Assembly: GCA_002296525.1 (NCBI GenBank)
Contig: DBIA01000006.1
Span: 1-24,653, forward strand
DNA: 24,653 bases
Source of the DNA: Candidatus Neomicrothrix sp. UBA814
GTDB lineage: Bacteria; Actinomycetota; Acidimicrobiia; Acidimicrobiales; Poriferisodalaceae
Reading direction: 5' to 3'
The position numbers and the translations under genes were made by a program. The notes beneath the pieces were generated by a model. The model saw nothing but the letters and a program-made list of their open reading frames with translations. It was not told the origin of the DNA and made no database searches. Shown one piece after another: positions 7,620 through 14,973 of the stretch (position 1 is the first letter of the stretch; each line of letters starts with the position of its first letter).

Positions 7620-8375
7620 TTGACCTCCAGCTTCAACGAAAAAGTCGCGATCATTACGGGTGGCGGCACAGGCGTAGGAGCTGCTGCTGCGCTCGCTCTA
7701 AGGGAACGCGGTTGGCAAATTGCTATTTGTGGTAGGCGACCAGGGCCTCTCGCAGAAGTCGCCGAGCGTATCGATGGTGGGGCTGAAGCCATCATCGCTG
7801 ATGTCTCGGACCCTCATGACGTCGACCGGCTATTTCAATCCGCCGTTGACACTTTCGGGCGCGTAGACCTTCTCTTCAATAACGCTGGCATTGGTGCCCC
7901 ACCGATTCCCATAGAGGAGCTATCCGTAGAGCAGTGGCAATCGGTGGTCGATATCAACCTCACGGGTTCTTGGCTCTGTGCGAGGGCGGCATTTCGACAG
8001 ATGAAAAGTCAGAAGCCACCGGGCGGTCGCATAATCAATAACGGGTCAGTCTCGGCTCAAACTCCACGCCCATTTTCTGCCCCCTACACGGCCACTAAAC
8101 ATGCGATGACTGGTCTTACTAAAGCCCTTTCGCTCGAAGGCCGCGATTTCGGGATAACTGTTGGACAGATCGATATAGGTAACGCGGCAACGCCGCTCAC
8201 AGCGCAAATGAGTGTCGGAGTAATGCAAGCCAATGGAGAAACGGCCGCTGAAGCGACTATGAATGTTGACGATGTCGGAGAGGCTGTTGCTGTAATGGCG
8301 GAGTTGCCGGCAGACACCAACATTTTGCAAATGACCATAATGGCGAACGGTATGCCCCTGGTAGGCCGAGGCTGA
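7620..8375 (+). CDS. Short-chain dehydrogenase/reductase (SDR)
   Basis: This is a 251-aa classical SDR: TGGGTGVG cofactor motif at residues 13-20, NNAG at 87-90, catalytic Ser143 and the YxxxK pair Tyr156/Lys160. It oxidises or reduces an alcohol/ketone with NAD(P)(H). It starts at TTG 7620, seven bases after AAGG overlapping the glnS stop. Last gene of the 1713-8375 run, possibly acting on the 3-hydroxyacyl intermediate made upstream (inference). It ends 12 bases from the convergent DUF1330 gene, with no terminator visible. Confidence 0.9.
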   Translation: MTSSFNEKVAIITGGGTGVGAAAALALRERGWQIAICGRRPGPLAEVAERIDGGAEAIIADVSDPHDVDRLFQSAVDTFGRVDLLFNNAGIGAPPIPIEELSVEQWQSVVDINLTGSWLCARAAFRQMKSQKPPGGRIINNGSVSAQTPRPFSAPYTATKHAMTGLTKALSLEGRDFGITVGQIDIGNAATPLTAQMSVGVMQANGETAAEATMNVDDVGEAVAVMAELPADTNILQMTIMANGMPLVGRG

Positions 8376-8387
8376 AGCCGTGACTGC

Positions 8388-8672
8388 TCATGCCTCGATG
8401 ATGTAAAGCGAACCCTCACTGGCTTGTTGCCGGAGGGGGCGCACTGCCGCGTATTCGGCGCTGCTGTACCAAGCTTTCGCAGCTTCCATCGACGGAAAGC
8501 GAATGACGACGTTTCTCGCCGGTGGAGCCTCCCCTTCCATAGCCAGCCAGCTTCCACCTCTTACTAGATATGAGCCTCCGTACTTCTGGACGGATTCCGC
8601 CGCCAAGGGTTTGTACTTTTCGTATAGTTCTAAGTCTGTGACTTCGCCTTGGAATACCACGTATGCAGTCAT
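8388..8672 (-). CDS. DUF1330 (dimeric alpha-beta barrel) protein
   Basis: This 94-aa small protein follows the DUF1330 pattern: AYVVFQGEVTDLELYEKY at the start, a GGSYLVRGG block, then VIRFPSMEAAKAWYSSAEY, where FPSxEAAxxWY.S.EY is the most conserved part, and a C-terminal LYIIEA. The family has a ferredoxin-like dimeric fold; its function is mostly unknown. Start: ATG 8672 has a strong GGGAGG five bases upstream, whereas GTG 8678 would be too close to it. Third gene of the minus-strand cluster, after the thioesterase. Confidence 0.88.
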   Translation of the reverse strand: MTAYVVFQGEVTDLELYEKYKPLAAESVQKYGGSYLVRGGSWLAMEGEAPPARNVVIRFPSMEAAKAWYSSAEYAAVRPLRQQASEGSLYIIEA

Positions 8673-8693
8673 GCGCACCTCCCCGGGCCTGGC

Positions 8694-9503
8694 TCAGCGG
8701 TCGAGAGAACCAGTAATCGACGATATTGCAAAAGACTGACTCGCCACAGCCAATAAAGTTCCAGCTTGGGAATAAATCGCGGCGCTACCGTGGCCGATAC
8801 TGTTCGAAATACCTGCGGACCGAATACAGATCAGCACCCAAGCACTTTTCTCCTGGGTTAAGAGCCGGACAGAATGATCCAGACTTGATCCACGAAAGCC
8901 CGCATTGAGGCTCACCCGCATACCGCTAGGCAACAGATCCGCCAACGCAATTAGTCCTTGCGTGGACGAAGCTAGGGCGCCATTGAGTCGAGCCCAGTAG
9001 TAAACATCTCTTTCTCCCGGTTCCTGTCCAGCTATGCGGATATCGGCAAAGTCGTTAAACGATCTCCCACTCTCCGACGTGGCGCCGCGACTATCGCACT
9101 GATCTGGGGAAGGCACCTCGGGCATTGCCGACCACTGCCGATCAACGTTGAGATCGTGACCCCCCAAAGCTGCAGCGGCACGAAACACAATGGTCTCCCC
9201 ATCGCGGCAGGTAACTGCTGCTTGCGTAACCCTGTTTCCTACCGCTAGCTCGGTAACTTCGATATCGACTTCGCTTCCCACCGGAGCTCTAGCCAAGAAC
9301 TGTCCAGATAAAAAGGACAACCGTCGGCCTGTGGTCTTTTCGAGTGCATCGCCAGCCGCCGCAAGGCCGCAACCACCATGGAGGGTGCCGGTAGCACCAG
9401 CCACTTGATCGGTGATCTCTAGCTTCCAGGCATTCGCTTCACTACCGGGCTTCAAGTCGATTATTCGGTCTGCCGCTGAACCCTCTTGCCTACTTGGGCC
9501 CAT
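8694..9503 (-). CDS. Acyl-CoA thioesterase-like double-hotdog protein
   Basis: This 269-aa protein consists of two hotdog domains as in TesB-type thioesterases. N-terminal domain: TGTLHGGCGLAAAGDALEKTTGRR (the HGG turn near residue 42) and LSGQFLARAPVGSEVDIEV. C-terminal domain: SLDHSVRLL, then ISNSIGHGSAAIYSQAGTLLAVASQS, the usual ending of this family. It would hydrolyse an acyl-CoA to free acid and CoA. It lies 57 bases downstream of the AhpD-like gene and 21 upstream of the DUF1330 gene, probably one operon. No strong ribosome site precedes ATG 9503. Confidence 0.8.
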   Translation of the reverse strand: MGPSRQEGSAADRIIDLKPGSEANAWKLEITDQVAGATGTLHGGCGLAAAGDALEKTTGRRLSFLSGQFLARAPVGSEVDIEVTELAVGNRVTQAAVTCRDGETIVFRAAAALGGHDLNVDRQWSAMPEVPSPDQCDSRGATSESGRSFNDFADIRIAGQEPGERDVYYWARLNGALASSTQGLIALADLLPSGMRVSLNAGFRGSSLDHSVRLLTQEKSAWVLICIRSAGISNSIGHGSAAIYSQAGTLLAVASQSFAISSITGSLDR

Positions 9504-9560
9504 TAGAAACCGGAGTGGGTTTGAGGTCTCACGGTCAATACAGCCATCGCGTCTTGATTT

Positions 9561-10142
9561 TTATTCGTCCCACGGACCGCTTTGGCCATCTTCGTAGTGA
9601 TCAGGTCGTATGCCGAAGGCTTCAATCATTCGTTGCCAACCGCTACCGACCGCCAGAAGGGCTCCAAGGCGAAGAATCTGAACTTCCGAAAAGTTCTCCC
9701 GCAAACGCGCGTGAAGCTCATTGGGTATGGGACCCTTCGGCGACCCGGAAAGATGCTCGCTGAACGCAAGTGCGGCCTTCCAGGCTTCAGACAGATCGGA
9801 ACTCTCATAATCGGAGAGCTGCGAGATCATTTCATTAGTGAGGCCGGAGCGCACCAACGATGCGCTTTTAACCATGCTTCAATGAAAGCACTCGTTGACA
9901 TTTGCCATTCGAATTCGACAAAGTTCAATCATCTGACGGTCGAGGCCGGACTCGCCGCCGTACATGAGGCCGACCCAACCGAGAAACATCTCTAATGTCA
10001 GGTCATCATTCGCCAACGTGCGGAAAAGGTTGTCGTCCTTGTACGCCTTCGCGTACCAGGTATCAAGCCTGGCCCGCTGATCAGCACTTAGATCGTCAAG
10101 TTTTGGCAGGTGCCCAAGTTGATTAACCAAATCTGTCTCCAA
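9561..10142 (-). CDS. AhpD-like/carboxymuconolactone decarboxylase family protein, candidate selenoprotein (in-frame TGA as Sec)
   Basis: Two open stretches (10142-9882 and 9878-9561) lie in the same frame and are separated by a single TGA. Read through, they make a 193-aa protein, the normal size for this all-helical family. The family core reads E73LCRIRMANVNEC85FH-[TGA88]-SMVKSASLVRSGLT, followed by the expected helices (AALAFSEHL, LRENFSEVQILRLGALLAVGSGWQRM). In AhpD the catalytic set is Glu118, Cys130, Cys133; the spacings E-x11-C-x2-C are reproduced here with TGA at the second Cys. The AhpD His137 position appears to be Lys92. Start TTG 10142 has no clear ribosome site. A nonsense mutation cannot be excluded, since TGC/TGT to TGA is one base, but position and hairpin favour selenocysteine. 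A thiol/selenol peroxidase or disulfide-reductase role is likely. Confidence 0.78.
9848..9866 (-). promoter_or_regulatory. Candidate bacterial SECIS hairpin
   Basis: On the minus strand, 13-31 bases after the TGA, AGCGCA and TGCGCT form a perfect 6-bp stem around the loop UCGUUGG. If the first loop U is bulged and the next C pairs with the last G, the apical loop is GUUG. This is the arrangement described for bacterial SECIS elements: a bulged U, then a short stem, then G in the apical loop, about 16-37 bases downstream of UGA. It lies wholly within coding sequence, as bacterial SECIS elements do. Confidence 0.6.
9879..9881 (-). other. In-frame TGA, putative selenocysteine codon (residue 88)
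   Basis: Codons on the minus strand read TGC TTT CAT TGA AGC: Cys85, Phe, His, stop/Sec88, Ser. The TGA falls exactly at the second position of the family's CxxC motif, and the frame continues with conserved family sequence for 105 more codons without another stop. Confidence 0.75.
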
Positions 10143-10192
10143 ACATGAAGCAACTATTCATCCGACGGGGGAATTACGCACACACCCATCGC

Positions 10193-10206
10193 ATGCATAT
10201 ATGCAT
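10193..10206. promoter_or_regulatory. 14-bp perfect palindrome in the divergent AhpD-like/ADH spacer
   Basis: ATGCATATATGCAT reads the same on both strands and lies in the 138-base spacer between two divergent start codons (10142 and 10281). It is a candidate operator for both transcription units. No confident -35/-10 pair was found nearby. Confidence 0.4.
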
Positions 10207-10280
10207 CTTAGGACGCCATGAACAGGCAAGCGCTGCGGGAGCGATCTAATCTTTCGAGAACGTCTCCTTAAGGAATACAT

Positions 10281-11369
10281 ATGAAAGCCGCAGTTTTATG
10301 TGAACAACCTGGTGAATTAGTCATTGAGGAACTGAATATCGATTCGCCCGGGCCCCAAGAAGTTCTGATTCAGACCATCGGTGCGGGCTTATGCCACTCT
10401 GACCTGCATTTCATGGAGGGCTTGTTTCGAACCAAACTCCCTGCCGTCATGGGACACGAATCCGCTGGAATCGTTCAAGCAGTGGGCAGAGATGTCACCT
10501 ACGTACAACCGGGTGACCACGTCGTTGCTTGCTTGTCCATATTCTGCGGCCAATGCCGGCAATGCCTTTCGGGTAATCCGCATCGCTGCAGCAACGGCAG
10601 AGCCACCTCGCGGGGCCGAGAAGAATCTCCGCGGTTGTCTCGCACCGATGGGACGCCCGTTGATCAGATGGCACGTTTAGGCGGTTTTGCCGAAGAGATG
10701 TTGGTCCACCAAAACGGTGTGGTCAAAGTGACCCCCGACATTCCCTTAGAGAAAGCTTGCCTTATTGGGTGCGGGGTCACCACTGGGTTTGGGGCGGCGG
10801 TAAGAACCGCTGCTGTTCCGGTCGGGGCGACGGTCTGTGTTATCGGTTGCGGCGGCATCGGCCTGTCGGCGATTCAAGGAGCGCGCGTAGCAGGCGCCGG
10901 TCGCATCATCGCTGTCGACACAAGCATAGAAAAGCTTGAAACAGCTCGTTTGATGGGAGCGACGGACACCATTAACGCCTCCGAGGTTGAGGACGTCGTG
11001 GCCGCAGTGCGCGAACTCACAAAGGGCGGCGTTGAATTCAGCTTCGAAGCGATCGGGTTAAAAGCAACTGCAGAGCAAGCGTTCGAGATGCTCGAAGTTG
11101 GAGGTACTGCAACTGTGATTGGCATGGTTCCGTCAAGCACAAAGCTGGAAATCAGAGGAATTGAACTGTTAAGCGAAAAGAAGCTGCAGGGCTCGATGAT
11201 GGGCTCAAATCAGTTTCGAACAGATATTCCGCAAATGATCGACCTCTATTTGAGTGGCCGTTTACTCCTCGACGAAATGGTGTCGGCCACCATTGACCTC
11301 GACGAAGTTAACGAGGGTTATTCCTGGATGAAGGAAGGCACAGTTGCTCGAACAGTGATCACTTTTTAG
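10281..11369 (+). CDS. Zinc-dependent medium-chain alcohol dehydrogenase (class III-like)
   Basis: This is a 362-aa full-length MDR enzyme. Catalytic zinc ligands: Cys38 (GAGLCHSDLH), His59 (GHE) and Cys164 (LIGCGVTTGFG). Structural zinc cysteines: Cys89, 92, 95 and 103 in CGQCRQCLSGNPHRC. The NAD-binding Rossmann motif is VIGCGGIGL. The pattern matches class III-like/aryl-alcohol dehydrogenases of actinobacteria, which oxidise alcohols or thiol-aldehyde adducts with NAD. TAAGGA about six bases before ATG 10281 is a good ribosome site. Divergent from the AhpD-like gene; ends 12 bases from the convergent Ldh gene. Confidence 0.93.
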   Translation: MKAAVLCEQPGELVIEELNIDSPGPQEVLIQTIGAGLCHSDLHFMEGLFRTKLPAVMGHESAGIVQAVGRDVTYVQPGDHVVACLSIFCGQCRQCLSGNPHRCSNGRATSRGREESPRLSRTDGTPVDQMARLGGFAEEMLVHQNGVVKVTPDIPLEKACLIGCGVTTGFGAAVRTAAVPVGATVCVIGCGGIGLSAIQGARVAGAGRIIAVDTSIEKLETARLMGATDTINASEVEDVVAAVRELTKGGVEFSFEAIGLKATAEQAFEMLEVGGTATVIGMVPSSTKLEIRGIELLSEKKLQGSMMGSNQFRTDIPQMIDLYLSGRLLLDEMVSATIDLDEVNEGYSWMKEGTVARTVITF

Positions 11370-11381
11370 GCCGGGAGTGCT

Positions 11382-12470
11382 TTAAGCGTTGCCGATCAGG
11401 GCACCTATTGCCTCATCTGTTATGCCAGCCCGTCGTGCACTCGTTCGTAATTGATCCACTGTTACCGGGTCCACATCGAAACCGTTGGCTCGCTCGGCTC
11501 GCGCAATTTCTTCTGGTTGACCGGGGACCAGGATCTCGTCGCAATCACTACGTAGTCGTGACTCCAGAACGAAATCACGGAAAAGTTCGATCTCGTCATA
11601 GAAGGTCTCGGTGTCGCCAGTTGCGGCGGGGTCGATAACGACGGAGAGCATATTGTTAATTATTCGGCCGTCGCGAGCGTTTTTAGGGTGCGCAGTTTCG
11701 CCTCCGATCAGAGCAGCGCTAAGAAGCTCACACATGACCGCTAACCCCGAACCTTTGTGATCACCAAACGCCACTAGAGCACCACCACGCTTTCCGGTGG
11801 GATCGGTATACCAAAACGCATTCGGGTCGTCAGTTAGATTTCCGTCGACGTCGATAATGGTGTTTGGTGGCACCTTGACGCCTTTATTCGCTGCAACTCG
11901 AGCTTTTCCGCCGGCAATAATGCTCGTGGCCATATCCAAAAGGAAGCCGGGGCGGCCGTCCCTGCCGGGCACTGCTGCGCAGAAGGGATTGGTGCCAAAT
12001 CTCGCTTCGGCGCCCCCATAAGCCGCCACAAGCGGCGGGTGCCCAATGACGTTAACCAAATGAAGTGAAGCGAATCCGCCAGCGGCGCATTGTTCAGCCC
12101 AATGGCCGATTCGGCCGATGTGATAGCTATTGCGAAGACCTACCACTGCTACGCCATTATCAGCAGCCCGCTCCATTCCCATTGACATAGCCTCGTAACC
12201 ATTCACCTGCCCATAGCCTGCATTGCCGTCCAAGGTCAACAGGGAGCCTCCATCGACTACCACGGTCGGATGACTATTGACTGCAAGTCGGCCATTCACA
12301 ACACCGTCGACGTACGAGGGCAACATGCCGACCCCATGTGAGTCGTGACCGGCGAGATTGGCGGCGACCAGTTGATCAGCTACCAACTCCGCTTCTCGGG
12401 GCTCACTTCCGAGCGCTTGACAAGTCTGGACTATGAATTCATGAATTTGCTCTGGTTGAAACATCGGCAC
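11382..12470 (-). CDS. Ldh_2 family NAD(P)-dependent malate/L-lactate dehydrogenase-like oxidoreductase
   Basis: This 362-aa protein belongs to the malate/lactate/ureidoglycolate dehydrogenase (Ldh_2) family, which has a fold unlike the Rossmann LDHs. Motifs: AGHDSHGVGMLPSY near residue 40, NSYHIGRIGHWAEQ (containing the family's catalytic His) near residue 114, and FGTNPFCAAVPG (cofactor-binding) near residue 158. A GDHKGSGLAVMCELLSAAL block lies near residue 236. It oxidises a 2-hydroxyacid to the 2-oxoacid; exact substrate unknown. It starts at GTG 12470 or ATG 12464, neither with a clear ribosome site. It lies 22 bases downstream of the MBL-fold gene, likely co-transcribed. Confidence 0.9.
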   Translation of the reverse strand: MPMFQPEQIHEFIVQTCQALGSEPREAELVADQLVAANLAGHDSHGVGMLPSYVDGVVNGRLAVNSHPTVVVDGGSLLTLDGNAGYGQVNGYEAMSMGMERAADNGVAVVGLRNSYHIGRIGHWAEQCAAGGFASLHLVNVIGHPPLVAAYGGAEARFGTNPFCAAVPGRDGRPGFLLDMATSIIAGGKARVAANKGVKVPPNTIIDVDGNLTDDPNAFWYTDPTGKRGGALVAFGDHKGSGLAVMCELLSAALIGGETAHPKNARDGRIINNMLSVVIDPAATGDTETFYDEIELFRDFVLESRLRSDCDEILVPGQPEEIARAERANGFDVDPVTVDQLRTSARRAGITDEAIGALIGNA

Positions 12471-12492
12471 GTTAAGACATTAGTAGCTGGGA

Positions 12493-13389
12493 TCAAGGCA
12501 GGATTTTCGTTCCAGCTAAGTACCCGGGTTCAAGAATTTCGACGTTTCGGTTTACTTTCCGAATTTCTTCGATAATGGGGTCGGTATTAACTGGGACCGA
12601 GAAACCCGGTAACCAGTCATCGTGATGCCCAAACAAAACCTTTTGAGGATCAAGCAGTTCCACCTGCTGTGCGACGAACTGAGCCAGAGACCCTTGTATC
12701 GGCTCGCCATCGATATTGCCGCGCCCAGCGGCAGCCAAGATGGCGACATCCGGACTAATCCGACCCAGAATGCCGTCGTACCGTCCCGAGGTATCTTGAA
12801 AGAGCACCGAGCCGTCAGGGCCATCAATCAAATAAAGTAATGCTCCACCATCACCCCGATCACTATGTCCTGGCGCAGATTCAGAGAGATGAGATTGCAC
12901 TGCAGAAGTGGTCTCAGTCGCGAGGTAGGACATCAAATTAGCCATTCGAGTCTGCTGCTCTTGCCAAGTGACTCCCAAATCACCAATACACACAACATCC
13001 GGTTCTTCCATCTGAGCGTGAGACCAGACACAGGAATGCTGACTCGGATATACCGAGACCCGCACTTCAGGAGACAACTCGAGCGTTTCGCCCCCGGCCA
13101 CGCAAATCATACGGTCCAGCGGGACGCCAGCTTGCTCCATTACGCGAACCGACTCATACGACGCTATAAGGGTCGCATCAGTGTTAGCGAGAATTCTCTC
13201 AGCTCCCCATAAATGATCAAAGTGGCTGTGCCCGATCAATATGTAATCGGCTTCGGTGATGTCTGATGCAGAAAGCCCTGTCCCCTGCGCTCCTGCAGGT
13301 CGGTCGATATAGGCATCCAAAAAAATTGTTAATCCTGCCGTACGAAGTGAGAATGTTGCGCAACCGTACCAATCCAAAGTTGTAGCCAT
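12493..13389 (-). CDS. MBL-fold metallo-hydrolase
   Basis: This 298-aa metallo-beta-lactamase-fold protein carries the zinc motif HSHFDH at residues 54-59. A downstream Asp in VLFQDTSGRYDG and FGHHDDWLPG near residue 255 provide the remaining probable ligands. The N-terminal TLDWYGCATFSL, with an LDAY turn, resembles the UlaG-like lactonase/hydrolase branch. It cleaves an ester, lactone or amide-like bond, substrate unknown. It is the first gene of a two-gene unit with the Ldh_2 dehydrogenase; a lactonase plus a hydroxyacid dehydrogenase would be a sensible pair (inference). It is divergent from modA with only 31 bases between starts. Confidence 0.87.
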   Translation of the reverse strand: MATTLDWYGCATFSLRTAGLTIFLDAYIDRPAGAQGTGLSASDITEADYILIGHSHFDHLWGAERILANTDATLIASYESVRVMEQAGVPLDRMICVAGGETLELSPEVRVSVYPSQHSCVWSHAQMEEPDVVCIGDLGVTWQEQQTRMANLMSYLATETTSAVQSHLSESAPGHSDRGDGGALLYLIDGPDGSVLFQDTSGRYDGILGRISPDVAILAAAGRGNIDGEPIQGSLAQFVAQQVELLDPQKVLFGHHDDWLPGFSVPVNTDPIIEEIRKVNRNVEILEPGYLAGTKILP

Positions 13390-13420
13390 AAATGCAACCT
13401 AGACCAAGTGCTCCTCGAAA

Positions 13421-14194
13421 ATGAACGAGACAATGTCCCCAATGCGTAAGACCCGGGAACCTACCGTGCATCGCGCGTACGCAATTTTTTTACTCTGTGC
13501 CTGCGTATTGCTTGGCAGCTGTCGAACTTCTGAAGGCGTCTTTACAGTATTCGTAGCGTCCTCAATGACCGAGTTCATCAACATAATGCTCCCGGAATTG
13601 GCTGCTGAGTTTCCAGACGTTCAAGTACAGGTCAATATCGCCGGAAGTGGCACCTTGGTCAACCAGATCGCTGAAGGGGCAACTGCGGATGCTGTATTGC
13701 TGGCCGGCGCTAGTCAAATGGATCGCCTGCAATCGGACACCGCATTTCAGCCCCCAGTATCTATAGCTCGTAACACCCTCACCGTTGTTGTGAGTTCGGA
13801 GACGCATCGGGAGGTGAACACTATTTCAGATCTTCAAAATTCCGGATTGCAGGGCGCTATATGCGTGCGCGGCGCTCCTTGCGGAGCGTTGGCCCTTGAA
13901 TTTTCCGAAACAACTAACCTCGATTTGTCGGGCACTACTAGAGAGCCCAACGTTAAGTCTGTCCTCGCGAAAGTATTGAGAGGTGAGGTCGACTATGGCT
14001 TCGTTTATCGTTCGGATGCGCGACTGGCTGCTAGCGAGGTAAGGACAATTGATCTCGAAGGTTTAGATTTGTTGACCACCTCATATTCTGTTGCTTTGGC
14101 AAATTCCGACGAGATTTCACTCTCGTTTCTAGAAATTCTTACGGGGCGAAAGGCTGCAATGACCCTTGAAGACCTCGGGTTTCTAAAACCATGA
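13421..14194 (+). CDS. modA: Molybdate ABC transporter substrate-binding lipoprotein
   Basis: This is a 257-aa periplasmic/lipid-anchored binding protein. The N-terminal signal AIFLLCACVLLGSC ends in a lipobox (LLGSC), implying a lipidated Cys. The mature part starts FTVFVASSMTEFINIMLPELAAEF with INIAGSGTLVNQIAEGATADAVLLAG, the ModA pattern for oxyanion binding. Later VRGAPCGALALEF and the DYGFVYRSDA block are also typical. Starts at 13421, 13433 and 13442 are possible; 13442 gives a normal-length signal peptide. Its stop overlaps the start of modB by four bases (ATGA). Tungstate selectivity cannot be excluded. Confidence 0.88.
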   Translation: MNETMSPMRKTREPTVHRAYAIFLLCACVLLGSCRTSEGVFTVFVASSMTEFINIMLPELAAEFPDVQVQVNIAGSGTLVNQIAEGATADAVLLAGASQMDRLQSDTAFQPPVSIARNTLTVVVSSETHREVNTISDLQNSGLQGAICVRGAPCGALALEFSETTNLDLSGTTREPNVKSVLAKVLRGEVDYGFVYRSDARLAASEVRTIDLEGLDLLTTSYSVALANSDEISLSFLEILTGRKAAMTLEDLGFLKP

Positions 14195-14973
14195 GAACTC
14201 GTCTACCTCGGCGTGTGCGCATAGTCGCACTTTTGGTAATTGCACTAGTCGCGACCCCCCTTATTTCGCTTTTGCTCCGAGTCCCCTGGGCGCGTATACC
14301 CTCGATTCTGAGGCAAGAATTTGTCACCGATGCCCTAGTTCTATCTCTTACCTCAAGTGTCCTCGCAGCCTTCATTGCCCTGTTCCTAGGCATACCTGTG
14401 GCCATTCTCCTTTCTCGACTCGATGGGCTCTTCGCATCAGTAACGAGAGCGGTGATGATGCTTCCGATGGTGCTGCCTCCAGTCGTAGGCGGAGCCGCTC
14501 TCCTGTTCGCCTTTGGGCGTAGAGGGACCCTTGGGTCAGCTCTCGAGGACGCAAGCGGAGTTGTCCTGCCCTACTCGCTCGGTGGTGTTGTCCTTGCTAA
14601 CGCGTTTGTCGCCATGCCATTCGTAGTGCTGACAATTGAAGGGTCCCTTCGCGGCTTAGATTCTCGATTCGAGCTAGCCGCAGCATCTTTGGGCGCGAAT
14701 GAATTCCGGACGATGATCAAAGTTGTGCTCCCAATGGTCCGGAGTTCAGTTATCGCAGCCGGAGTGCTCGCTTGGGCTCGCGCTCTTGGGGAATTTGGTG
14801 CGACGATCACATTTGCGGGCAACATCCCCGGCAAGACCCAGACGTTGCCGTTAGCTGTTTTCGTAGCTATGGAAACAGACCAGGAGGCCGCATTGGCGAT
14901 GAGCCTCGTCTTAATCCTTGTGTCTTTGGGAGTCTTACTTACGATGCGCGACAGGTGGTGGCCGGCGCGATGA
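14191..14973 (+). CDS. modB: Molybdate ABC transporter permease
   Basis: This 260-aa inner-membrane permease has about six hydrophobic segments. The first is IVALLVIALVATPLISLLL and the last AALAMSLVLILVSLGVLL. Towards the C terminus is the ABC-importer EAA loop, ELAAASLGANEFRTMIKVVLP, followed by ARALGEFGATITFAGNIPGKTQTLP, a highly conserved ModB/CysT segment. It pairs with ModA and ModC for ATP-driven oxyanion import. Start ATG 14191 overlaps the modA stop, and its own stop overlaps the modC start (ATGA) at 14970-14973. Confidence 0.92.
   Translation: MRTRLPRRVRIVALLVIALVATPLISLLLRVPWARIPSILRQEFVTDALVLSLTSSVLAAFIALFLGIPVAILLSRLDGLFASVTRAVMMLPMVLPPVVGGAALLFAFGRRGTLGSALEDASGVVLPYSLGGVVLANAFVAMPFVVLTIEGSLRGLDSRFELAAASLGANEFRTMIKVVLPMVRSSVIAAGVLAWARALGEFGATITFAGNIPGKTQTLPLAVFVAMETDQEAALAMSLVLILVSLGVLLTMRDRWWPAR

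Noticed and set aside
9561..9875. Separate small gene downstream of the TGA (ATG at 9875)
   Set aside because: It lacks the N-terminal half of the family domain, has no ribosome site, and is in frame with the upstream part; a single read-through protein explains both pieces better.
14772..14969. Longer N terminus for ModC
   Set aside because: It overlaps modB in another frame; the 4-base ATGA overlap at 14970 gives a standard ModC start.
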